From assembly GCA_014379045.1 (NCBI GenBank), contig JACMMK010000272.1, forward strand, positions 1-13,427: a stretch of DNA of 13,427 nt, written 5' to 3'. This DNA is from Burkholderiales bacterium. Lineage in GTDB: Bacteria > Pseudomonadota > Gammaproteobacteria > Burkholderiales > CAIKXV01. Below the pieces are notes generated by a model. That model saw nothing but the letters and a program-made list of their open reading frames with translations, was not told where the DNA came from and searched no databases. A program made the translations under genes and the position numbers. This document shows positions 7,633-13,427 of this stretch, in pieces (the first letter of the stretch is position 1; every line of letters starts with the position of its first letter).

Positions 7633-8103
7633 GTGGCCACACCGCGCGTTGTGCAGATACACCACATCAACATCGGTTGCCGTGAGTCCGATCTGCCGAA
7701 GATCGAGCGCTTCTACGGCGGCGTCCTGGGCTTCAAGGTCGGTTATCGGCCCGCATTCCCGTCCAAGGGCATCTGGCTCTACGACGGCGACCACCCGCTG
7801 GTCCATGTCGTCGTGCGTTTCGACGAAGACTGGTCGGGAATCGATCAGGCGCATTCGGGCTACGATCACACCGCGTACTGGGCCTCCGGCGTGCAGGAGT
7901 ATCGCAAGCGTCTGCATACGCTCGGCATCGCGTTCGAGGAACAGAACGTCGCGACGGCGGGCTACCAGATCTTCGCGACTGATCCCGTCGGCAACAAGAT
8001 CGAACTGATCTTTCCGGACGAGAACGTCGAAGACGGCGTGGCCGAGGGGACGCTGTCGGTGTCGCAGTTCGGCGCGCAGTCGAAAGAGACCGCAACCGCC
8101 TGA
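7633..8103 (+). CDS. VOC-family (glyoxalase/bleomycin resistance/dioxygenase fold) protein
   Basis: A 156-residue protein with two bab-bb-b modules typical of the vicinal oxygen chelate superfamily. Likely metal ligands are His11 (VVQIHHINIG), His79 (GYDHTAYW) and Glu124 (NKIELIF), with His58 in HPLVHVVV as a further candidate. RFYGGVLGFKVG and ATDPVGNKIEL are standard family stretches. The GTG start at 7633 is supported by AAGGAGA at 7621-7627. The family includes glyoxalase I, methylmalonyl-CoA epimerase, extradiol dioxygenases and binding proteins. The short single-domain form and the organic-acid context fit an isomerase/epimerase or lyase better than a ring-cleaving dioxygenase, but sequence alone does not decide. 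It lies 74 bases after the Bug gene and is followed by a strong hairpin. Confidence 0.9.
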   Translation: MATPRVVQIHHINIGCRESDLPKIERFYGGVLGFKVGYRPAFPSKGIWLYDGDHPLVHVVVRFDEDWSGIDQAHSGYDHTAYWASGVQEYRKRLHTLGIAFEEQNVATAGYQIFATDPVGNKIELIFPDENVEDGVAEGTLSVSQFGAQSKETATA

Positions 8104-8114
8104 GCAACGGCCGG

Positions 8115-8146
8115 GCGGCGTCGGGCGAGACTCTCGCCCGCGCCGC
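8115..8146 (+). terminator. Strong GC-rich stem-loop after the VOC gene
   Basis: An eight-pair stem CGGGCGAG/CTCGCCCG closes on the loop ACT. After one bulged T (8121) it is extended by six more pairs (GCGGCG/CGCCGC), giving a 14-pair hairpin that begins 11 bases after the VOC stop codon. No T run follows, so it may act as a transcript-end stabiliser or a non-canonical terminator rather than a classical intrinsic terminator. The structure is seen directly; the function is inferred. Confidence 0.55.
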
Positions 8147-8164
8147 GCGTCAACTCGGAACCCC

Positions 8165-8229
8165 AGCCGCGGACAGAAGAATCGCGGCTTCTTCGCTTTG
8201 GCCGCGCTTCGATAGAATCGCGGCTTTTT
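8165..8229 (+). promoter_or_regulatory. Tandemly repeated hairpin/promoter-like module before the MmgE/PrpD gene
   Basis: AGAATCGCGGCTT occurs twice, 36 bases apart (8178-8190 and 8214-8226). Each copy ends the right arm of a possible hairpin: AGCCGCG (8165) with CGCGGCT (8183), and GCCGCG (8201) with CGCGGC (8219). The second is followed by five T (8225-8229), like a small terminator or attenuator. The same segment holds TAGAAT (8213-8218), a good -10 hexamer, though the -35 position (TTCTTC or TCTTCG) is poor. The arrangement could be a promoter, an attenuator, or both. Confidence 0.4.
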
Positions 8230-8265
8230 CACGTGGGCAAGCGCCCAGCGCCACAGGAGTCGCCG

Positions 8266-9606
8266 ATGGAAGTCACCCGCACGCTCGCCCGCTACGTACT
8301 CGAATCGCAGTACGAGCGCATCCCTGCCGCCACGCGCCATCACGCGACCCGCACCTTCGTCAACTGGCTCGGGTGCGCGATCGGAGGATCGCGCCACGCG
8401 ACACTCGACATCGCACTGGCTGCGCTGGGACCGATGGCCGGACCGGCACAGGCGAGCGTGCTCGGACGCGCGGAACGACTCGACATCTTGCATGCGGCCC
8501 TGTTGAACGGCATCAGTTCGCACATGTTCGATTTCGACGACACGCACCTGAAGACCGTCATCCATCCGGCGGGACCGGTGTGCTCGGCGATCCTCGCGCT
8601 CGCCGAATACCGGCCGGTCAGCGGAGCGGAATTTCTGCACGCGCTGGTGCTGGGCGTCGAGGTCGAATGTCGGATCGGCAATTCGGTGTACCCGGAACAC
8701 TACGACCGAGGCTGGCACATCACCGGCACGGCCGGGGTCTTCGGTTCGGCGGCCGCGTGCGGCAGACTGCTCGGATTGAACGAACAGCAGATGGTGTGGG
8801 CGCTCGGCATCGCGGCCACCCAGGCGTCTGGACTGCGCGAGATGTTCGGCACGATGTGCAAGCCGTTCCACCCCGGCAATGCCGCCAAGAACGGGCTCGT
8901 CGCCGCGCTGTTGGCGGAGAAGGACTTCACCAGCTCGGACCGTGGCATCGAGGCACCGCGCGGGTTCGCGCACGTGCTGTCGACGAAATTCGATCCGGCA
9001 GCGATCACCGAAGGCCTCGGCGGCTCGTTCGAAATCGACCTCAACACCTACAAGCCCTTCGCCTGCGGCATCGTCATCCACCCGATCATCGATGCCTGCG
9101 TGCAGCTTCGCAACGAACACCGTCTGACCGGCGCCGAGGTCGCTTCGGTACATGCGTACGTGCATCCGCTGGTGCTCGAGCTGACCGGCAAGAAGACGCC
9201 GCAGACCGGACTCGAAGGCAAGTTCAGCGTGTTCCACTCGGCCGCCGCGGGCCTGTTGTTCGGCGCGGCGGGCGAGCGCGAGTACAGCGATGCGATCGTG
9301 CGCGATCCGCGCGTGGTCGCGCTGCGCGACAAGGTCAGCGCGACGATCGACCCGACGATGCACGAGGACCAGACGCGTGTGGAGGTGAAACTGGTCGATG
9401 GCCGGATGCTGAGCCAGCGCATCGAGAACGCGATCGGCAGCCTCGCGCGGCCGCTGAGCGATGCGGATCTCGATGCCAAGTTCCGCGGCCTCGCCGAGGA
9501 AGTGTTGACGCCGACGCATATCGATCGGGTGCTCGGTCTTGCCTGGAAAGTGGGCGAGCTGCCGCAGGCATCCGCGGTGGCGCACGCCGCGCGCGATCCG
9601 GCTTAG
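8266..9606 (+). CDS. MmgE/PrpD-family protein (2-methylcitrate dehydratase-like)
   Basis: A 446-residue cytosolic protein of the MmgE/PrpD superfamily, whose studied members include 2-methylcitrate dehydratase, cis-aconitate decarboxylase and iminodisuccinate epimerase. Family landmarks are VNWLGCAIGG near residue 35, FDFDDTH (residues 88-94), GWHITGTAG from 149, KPFHPGNAAKNG from 199, KPFACGIVIHPIIDA and EGKFSVFHSAAAG. ATG 8266 is chosen because ACAGGAG lies six bases upstream; a GTG at 8233 in frame adds 11 unlikely residues. It is the last gene of the + strand cluster, convergent with the cyclase gene and only 19 bases from it. With the methylisocitrate lyase-like gene at 3601 it could provide the dehydration or isomerisation step of a methylcitrate-like route. 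The true substrate is not identifiable, since many family members are not PrpD. Confidence 0.92.
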   Translation: MEVTRTLARYVLESQYERIPAATRHHATRTFVNWLGCAIGGSRHATLDIALAALGPMAGPAQASVLGRAERLDILHAALLNGISSHMFDFDDTHLKTVIHPAGPVCSAILALAEYRPVSGAEFLHALVLGVEVECRIGNSVYPEHYDRGWHITGTAGVFGSAAACGRLLGLNEQQMVWALGIAATQASGLREMFGTMCKPFHPGNAAKNGLVAALLAEKDFTSSDRGIEAPRGFAHVLSTKFDPAAITEGLGGSFEIDLNTYKPFACGIVIHPIIDACVQLRNEHRLTGAEVASVHAYVHPLVLELTGKKTPQTGLEGKFSVFHSAAAGLLFGAAGEREYSDAIVRDPRVVALRDKVSATIDPTMHEDQTRVEVKLVDGRMLSQRIENAIGSLARPLSDADLDAKFRGLAEEVLTPTHIDRVLGLAWKVGELPQASAVAHAARDPA

Positions 9607-9625
9607 GCGCCGGCCAGCACTTCCC

Positions 9626-10687
9626 CTATTCGAGATCGGGTCGGCGCCGGGCGCCGGGGAACGGCAACACATCGGCCTTGCCATCGCTCAACCGGAACGC
9701 CGAACGGCGGTCCTGTCTGAACACGATCCTGCGCTCGGGCGCCGCGTCCTGCGGACAGCCGAGCGAGATGACGCCGGCACCCGACAGGATCACTTCAGAG
9801 CGCAACAGATGGTATTCATCGCCAGACTCGCGCGTGATCCAGGTGCCGTTGATGCTCTGGTCGATCAGATAGAACGACGTTCGACGAAGCTGGATCAGCA
9901 GGTGCTGGCGCGACACCTTGTCGTGCTTCGCGACCAGATCGCACTTGGGCGAGCGCCCGATGCGCAAGATCGGCCGCTCGACATTGACCTCGAACGTCTG
10001 CGCGCCGAGATCGAGGACGAGCGCGCCCATATCCGGCGGCAACCGGTGGTCGATGTTGGCGCTGGTGAGTTCGCCGTCGTCGCGCGACCAGACGACCTGA
10101 TAGACGGTGGTCTCGCGCTGCGACCCTTTGAGCAGCGCCCGGAACACCGGTCGCACGCAGCGCTTCAAGGTCAGGCCGAGTTGCGCCGCGGCGGCCTCGC
10201 TGGCGAGGATCTGCTCGGCGCCGGCGACCGCCGTCAGGTAGCCGGCGACGTTGACCGTATCGCCGAAGACATCGTTCACCGACACCAGCGCCGGGCCGTA
10301 GTGCAACCCGATATGAAGCTGGATCGTCTGGCCCCCGAATTCGCGCTCCGACATCGCCACCTGCATCTCGCTCGCGGCGAGCACGGCCTGGTCGACCGTC
10401 GGAAACACGCACAGCACTTCGTCGCCGATGGTCTTGACCAGCCGGCCGTCGAACTTGGGCAGAACCAGCAGGATGCGTTCGAAGCAGGCGTCGATCGCCG
10501 CTTTGGCGAGGGGGTCGCCGAGATGGGCGTAAAGGGCGGTGCTGTTGCTGACATCGGCGAACATGACCGCCAGCACGCGCCGTTCGGCGCGCGCGATCCA
10601 CGGCGCCTCGGCGTCCGGTACGGGAGTCGCTGCGGGCGAACCAGCACGCTCGGGAGGTTCGTGAAAGAAAAGCGGGTTCTCGCTCAA
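9626..10687 (-). CDS. Class III adenylate/guanylate cyclase domain fused to a C-terminal FHA domain
   Basis: From TTG 10687 the protein has 353 residues with no membrane segment. The cyclase domain (about residues 35-195) has metal-binding Asp45 (MFADVSNST) and Asp89 (TIGDEV), and adenine-specifying Lys85 and Asp139 (DVFGD). Asn146 of the VN motif is present, but the transition-state Arg four residues later is Tyr150 (VNVAGYL), so activity may be weak or lost. The FHA domain (about 225-310) has RIGRS from 243, SRQH with Arg260 and His262, and NGT at 280-282, so phosphothreonine binding is likely. The open frame extends to TTG 10789, but those 34 codons have far more A/T at third positions than the neighbours and no clear ribosome site; GAGAG precedes TTG 10687. 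The gene lies 3' of the MaoC gene and is probably co-transcribed with it. It is likely a signalling or scaffold protein. Confidence 0.88.
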   Translation of the reverse strand: MSENPLFFHEPPERAGSPAATPVPDAEAPWIARAERRVLAVMFADVSNSTALYAHLGDPLAKAAIDACFERILLVLPKFDGRLVKTIGDEVLCVFPTVDQAVLAASEMQVAMSEREFGGQTIQLHIGLHYGPALVSVNDVFGDTVNVAGYLTAVAGAEQILASEAAAAQLGLTLKRCVRPVFRALLKGSQRETTVYQVVWSRDDGELTSANIDHRLPPDMGALVLDLGAQTFEVNVERPILRIGRSPKCDLVAKHDKVSRQHLLIQLRRTSFYLIDQSINGTWITRESGDEYHLLRSEVILSGAGVISLGCPQDAAPERRIVFRQDRRSAFRLSDGKADVLPFPGARRRPDLE

Positions 10688-10816
10688 GACATGGCTCTCG
10701 GGGCGGACGGGATGCCCGGGGCGCGCAACAGTGCACGTCCGAAACCCGACAACCGCTACGCGGTGATTCGGTAACGGCCGGTCTGCCAAAAACTGAAGGT
10801 GCTCTGCGTAAGGCGT

Positions 10817-11296
10817 CTACGCCGCGGCGCGCCGCGGCACCAGCACGTTGGCGACGAGCTCCTGCATCACCTCGCGTTTCTGGTTGTAGGTGAGCGTGCG
10901 CAGCTTGACGATGCCTCGATCCGGGCGCGAGTTCGACGCGCGCGCCTCGAGAATTTCCATGACCGCCGACAGCGTATCGCCGGGACGCGTCGGTACCGGC
11001 CAGCGCAACAGTTCGATGCCAAGGCCGATCCATGCCCGGTCATCGGGGCGCAGGGCGCCGCCGACCACCAGTTTCATCGTCAGCGCGGCGGTGTACCAGC
11101 CGCTGCCAATCAAGCCGCCGAACAGCGAATCGCGCGCGACGATCGGATCGGTGTGGATCGGCTGCGGATCGAACTCGCGTGCGAAGCGGACCATCTCGGC
11201 CTCGTCGAGCGTGAGCGACGCGGTGTTGAAATGCTTGCCTACGATCATGTCTTCGAAATAGACCGGGGCAGCGGATGCGGGGTTCGGTTCGGTCAA
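10817..11296 (-). CDS. MaoC-family hotdog dehydratase (acyl dehydratase)
   Basis: A 159-residue single hotdog-fold protein of the MaoC-like dehydratase family, which hydrates enoyl-CoA or dehydrates (R)-3-hydroxyacyl-CoA. The active-site motif is FAREFDPQPIHTD, with Asp43 and His48 as the catalytic pair. LFGGLIGSGWYTAALTMKLV and the later LRWPVPTRPGDTLS are family-typical. The start is TTG at 11296, supported by GGAG and AGGA in the preceding dozen bases; no ATG is available before the conserved YFEDMIVGKHF. It lies 104 bases downstream of the SDR gene on the same strand. Together they suggest hydroxyacyl-CoA/3-hydroxybutyrate handling; this is inference. A small inverted repeat (CAGTCAC at 11340 with GTGACTG at 11369) sits in the gap. 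Confidence 0.88.
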   Translation of the reverse strand: MTEPNPASAAPVYFEDMIVGKHFNTASLTLDEAEMVRFAREFDPQPIHTDPIVARDSLFGGLIGSGWYTAALTMKLVVGGALRPDDRAWIGLGIELLRWPVPTRPGDTLSAVMEILEARASNSRPDRGIVKLRTLTYNQKREVMQELVANVLVPRRAAA

Positions 11297-11400
11297 TATC
11301 CTGCTCCGTGAAGCATCGCGCGGTGGCGGGAAACGTGGTCAGTCACTTCGGTCGGTCTACTTCCGGCGGTGACTGCTGCCGTGGGTCACTTCTTCCTTGG

Positions 11401-12183
11401 TCACTCCATATGCCAGCCGTGGCTGACGATCACCGACTGTCCGGTCAGCGCATTGGTGGGGAAGCTCGCCAGGAACAACGCAGTCTGCGCAACGTCGTCG
11501 AGCGTGGTGAACTCGGCGTCGACCGTCTCTTTCAGCATGATCTTTTTCGCCACCTCTTCCTCGGTCATGCCGTGTTCGCGCGCGAGGTCGGGAATCTGTT
11601 TCAGCACCAGCGGCGTCTTGACGAATCCCGGGCAGATGACGTTGGTGCGCACGCCCTTCGGACCACCCTCTTTCGCCACCGTCTTCGCGAGCCCGACGAG
11701 CGCGTGTTTCGCGGCGACATACGGCGCCTTCAGCGCCGAGGCTTCCTTCGAGTGGACCGAGCCCATATAGAGCAGTACGCCGCCCCGATCGGCCGCGTAC
11801 ATGCGCTTCAGCGCAGCGCGCGTGCACAGGAACGCGCCGTCCAGGTGGATCGCGATCATCTTGCGCCATTCGGCGAACTCGAAATCCTGCACCGCCTTGA
11901 CGATCTGGATCCCCGCGTTCGAGACCAGTACATCGATGTGGCCGAACGCGTTCATGCACGCGTCGAAACCGGCCTCGACCTGTGCCTCGTCGGTGACATC
12001 CATCGACACGCCGAGCGCGCGCCCGCCGTCGGCCGTGATGGCCTCGGCCACCGCCTCCGCGCCCGCCAGGTTGAGGTCGGCGATCGCCACCGCGCAGCCC
12101 GCCTGGGCGAAGGTCTCGACGATCGCGCGTCCGATGCCGCTGGCCGCGCCGGTGACCAGTGCTACTTTGCCCTCGAGCTTCAT
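11401..12183 (-). CDS. SDR-family D-3-hydroxybutyrate dehydrogenase-like protein
   Basis: A 260-residue classical short-chain dehydrogenase that most likely oxidises D-3-hydroxybutyrate to acetoacetate with NAD. The cofactor motif TGAASGIG is at residues 11-18 and NAG at 89-91. The catalytic residues are Ser142, Tyr155 and Lys159. Residues that bind 3-hydroxybutyrate in characterised BdhA enzymes are kept: Gln93 (NAGIQ), His144 (SVHS), Lys152 and Gln196 (LKQIPD). The usual tetrad Asn is His113 (IAIHLDGAF), a variant seen in some SDRs. AGGAG lies seven bases before the ATG. It is the first gene of the leftward group with MaoC and the cyclase/FHA gene, consistent with polyhydroxybutyrate or ketone-body metabolism. 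A related hydroxyacid substrate is possible, hence no gene symbol. Confidence 0.9.
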   Translation of the reverse strand: MKLEGKVALVTGAASGIGRAIVETFAQAGCAVAIADLNLAGAEAVAEAITADGGRALGVSMDVTDEAQVEAGFDACMNAFGHIDVLVSNAGIQIVKAVQDFEFAEWRKMIAIHLDGAFLCTRAALKRMYAADRGGVLLYMGSVHSKEASALKAPYVAAKHALVGLAKTVAKEGGPKGVRTNVICPGFVKTPLVLKQIPDLAREHGMTEEEVAKKIMLKETVDAEFTTLDDVAQTALFLASFPTNALTGQSVIVSHGWHME

Positions 12184-12231
12184 CGTGCGGCTCCTGCGGC
12201 GATCATGGCGGTCTCCACATCGGTCTGATGC

Positions 12232-12241
12232 GATAATTCTA
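12232..12241. promoter_or_regulatory. Overlapping divergent -10-like hexamers between the SDR and dusA genes
   Basis: GATAAT (12232-12237, + strand) and TAGAAT (12236-12241, - strand) overlap in the 196-base divergent gap. Each has the expected orientation for its gene: dusA to the right, the SDR gene to the left. Neither has a good -35 match at 16-18 bases. Initiation from both would be mutually exclusive. This is a candidate only. Confidence 0.35.
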
Positions 12242-12327
12242 GGCCGTTTCGACGTGGTTCACGCGCGCTTTCTCGCTGCTCAGTGCCTCGGTGCGTGGCT
12301 CGATCGACGACGCACTCCATGACGCGA

Positions 12328-12369
12328 CCTGTCGCGATCGCGCGGCCGACGCTATTTCAGCGCGACAGG
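12328..12369 (+). promoter_or_regulatory. Inverted repeat covering the likely dusA ribosome binding site
   Basis: CCTGTCGCG (12328-12336) is the exact complement of CGCGACAGG (12361-12369), with a 24-base loop. The right arm contains GACAGG, the only Shine-Dalgarno-like sequence before ATG 12380. Competing small palindromes (GCGAC-CT-GTCGC at 12324-12335 and CGCGATCGCG at 12333-12342) overlap the left arm. Such pairings could mask or free the start site. In GC-rich DNA a nine-pair stem can also arise by chance. Confidence 0.35.
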
Positions 12370-12379
12370 CCACCGCCCC

Positions 12380-13427
12380 ATGCACCACAATGCGCCGCCC
12401 CGCCCGATGTCTGCCGATCGTCCCGTGTCCTCTTCTGTTTCGTCCCCTCCGCCGCTGAGTCCCGCGCGACCCGACACGGCGTGCGTCCCCTCGACCGCGC
12501 ATCGCTTCTGCGTGGCGCCGATGATGGATCTCACCGATCGTCACGCGCGCTATTTCCTCCGTCAGCTCTCGCGCCGCGCGCGGCTCTATACCGAGATGAT
12601 CACGACCGGCGCGCTGCTGCACGGTGACCGTCGACGTTTCCTGCGCTTCGACCCCAGCGAGCATCCGGTCGCGATCCAACTCGGCGGCAGCGACCCCGCA
12701 GCGCTCGCGCAATGCGCACGCCTCGCCGAGGCCGAGGGCTACGACGAAGTGAACCTCAACGTCGGCTGTCCCAGCGACCGGGTCCAGTCGGGGCGTTTCG
12801 GCGCCTGCCTGATGGCCGAGCCCGCGCTGGTCGCCGACTGCGTCGCGGCGATGACCAGTGCGGTGCGGATCCCGGTGACGGTCAAGACCCGGATCGGCAT
12901 CGATCGCGACGATTCCACCGAGCGCCTGTATCGGCTCGTCGATGCCGTCGTGCAGGCCGGCTGCACGACGCTCGTCGTGCACGCGCGCAATGCCTGGCTC
13001 GATGGCCTCAGCCCCAAGGACAACCGGGAGATCCCGCCGTTGCGCTATGCGGTGGTCGACCAGTTGAAGCGCGACCGACCGCACCTGGCGATCGTGCTGA
13101 ACGGCGGCCTGACCACGCTCGGCGCTGCGCAGGCGGCGCTCGACCGGGTCGACGGCGTGATGCTCGGACGCGCCGCCTACTACTCTCCATGGCTGCTTGC
13201 GGAGGTCGATCGCGCGTTGTTCGACGAGCCGGCATCGTCGCCCGTCGATGCCGCAGTGGCGCCGACACTGAACGCCGGCGAGGTGGTCGAAACGATGATC
13301 GACTACGCCTGCGGTCAGCTCGCCCAGGGCACGCCCCTCACCTCGATCACGCGCCACATGCTCGGACTGTTCCAGGGCGTGGCGGGTGCGCGCGCCTGGC
13401 GCCGCACGCTCAGCGAACGCGCGCCCC
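12380..13427 (+). CDS. dusA: tRNA-dihydrouridine synthase A (3' end cut by window)
   Basis: FMN-dependent enzyme that reduces uridine to dihydrouridine in the tRNA D-loop. The frame runs from ATG 12380 to the window edge (349 codons) without a stop, so the C-terminus is missing. Landmarks are RFCVAPMMDLTDRHARYF at the barrel start, TEMITTGALLHGD, NLNVGCPSDRVQSGRFGACL with the catalytic Cys at bases 12806-12808, VTVKTRIGID (Lys for tRNA/FMN contact), VVHARNAWLDGLSPKDNRE and LNGGLTT. HARxAWLxGLSPKxNRE marks the DusA subgroup rather than DusB or DusC. The first 40 or so residues are a Ser/Pro/Ala-rich extension before the barrel. ATG 12407 is an alternative start, but only 12380 has a Shine-Dalgarno-like GACAGG upstream. 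It is divergent from the SDR gene and functionally unrelated to the catabolic cluster. Confidence 0.93.
   Translation, partial: MHHNAPPRPMSADRPVSSSVSSPPPLSPARPDTACVPSTAHRFCVAPMMDLTDRHARYFLRQLSRRARLYTEMITTGALLHGDRRRFLRFDPSEHPVAIQLGGSDPAALAQCARLAEAEGYDEVNLNVGCPSDRVQSGRFGACLMAEPALVADCVAAMTSAVRIPVTVKTRIGIDRDDSTERLYRLVDAVVQAGCTTLVVHARNAWLDGLSPKDNREIPPLRYAVVDQLKRDRPHLAIVLNGGLTTLGAAQAALDRVDGVMLGRAAYYSPWLLAEVDRALFDEPASSPVDAAVAPTLNAGEVVETMIDYACGQLAQGTPLTSITRHMLGLFQGVAGARAWRRTLSERAP

Noticed and set aside
7321..9684. 787-codon open frame on the - strand
   Set aside because: It lies antisense to the Bug, VOC and MmgE/PrpD genes, which have clear family motifs and ribosome binding sites. Its product is Arg/His/Asp/Gly-rich with no recognisable domain; long antisense frames are expected in GC-rich DNA.
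9539..10774. 411-codon + strand frame opposite the cyclase gene
   Set aside because: Antisense to a protein with intact cyclase and FHA motifs; product is Arg/Asp/His-rich with no fold signature.
11340..11375. Inverted repeat CAGTCAC/GTGACTG between the SDR and MaoC genes as a terminator
   Set aside because: Seven-pair stem with a 22-base loop and no T tract on the - strand; too weak to call.
11275..12228. 317-codon + strand frame opposite the SDR gene
   Set aside because: Antisense to a complete SDR with catalytic residues and a good ribosome binding site.
12239..13357. 372-codon - strand frame opposite dusA
   Set aside because: dusA motifs on the + strand are unmistakable; the antisense product has no motif.

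Overview
The window looks like chromosomal DNA of a Betaproteobacterium, most likely Burkholderiales. The DNA is GC-rich with strongly G/C-ending codons. There are two orphan Bug/TctC-type solute-binding proteins, a family greatly expanded in that order, and the -10-like hexamers are of the GATAGAAT type. This placement is inferred from gene content; no rRNA or other marker gene is present. Twelve protein genes are supported. No tRNA, rRNA, CRISPR array, insertion sequence or phage gene was seen.

Left block (11-9606, all + strand): a catabolic/transport cluster. In order: (1) the molybdopterin-binding large subunit of a xanthine dehydrogenase/aldehyde oxidase-family hydroxylase; (2) a Bug periplasmic binding protein with a Tat-like signal; (3) an isocitrate lyase/PEP mutase-superfamily C-C lyase that keeps the lyase KKCGH loop; (4) an NAD-dependent D-2-hydroxyacid dehydrogenase; (5) a ModA-like binding-protein fold with no signal peptide, whose TTG start overlaps the stop of gene 4; (6) a second Bug protein with a Sec signal; (7) a VOC/glyoxalase-fold protein; (8) an MmgE/PrpD-family protein. 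Taken together these genes suggest uptake and breakdown of an unidentified organic acid: hydroxylation, dehydration or isomerisation, retro-aldol cleavage, and oxidation or reduction of a 2-hydroxy/2-oxo acid. No gene names the substrate, and no transporter membrane subunit, CoA ligase or regulator lies inside the window. Gaps of about 75-170 bases separate most of these genes and hold several promoter-like or hairpin elements, so the block may be several transcription units.

Right block (9626-12183, all - strand): a convergent group transcribed leftwards. It encodes a D-3-hydroxybutyrate dehydrogenase-like SDR, a MaoC-family hotdog dehydratase, and a class III nucleotidyl cyclase domain joined to a C-terminal FHA domain. 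The first two fit hydroxyacyl/3-hydroxybutyrate metabolism. The cyclase lacks the usual transition-state arginine.

Right edge (12380-13427, + strand): dusA, the tRNA-dihydrouridine synthase A gene, diverges from the SDR gene and is cut by the window end. The 196-base divergent gap carries overlapping promoter-like hexamers and an inverted repeat that would cover the likely dusA ribosome binding site.

The most notable observations are the cyclase with Tyr at the transition-state Arg position, the signal-less binding protein coupled to a dehydrogenase, an 8-bp tandem repeat before that dehydrogenase, tandem repeated hairpins before the MmgE/PrpD gene, and the dusA leader structure. I see no clear evidence for an entirely new defence or mobile system.
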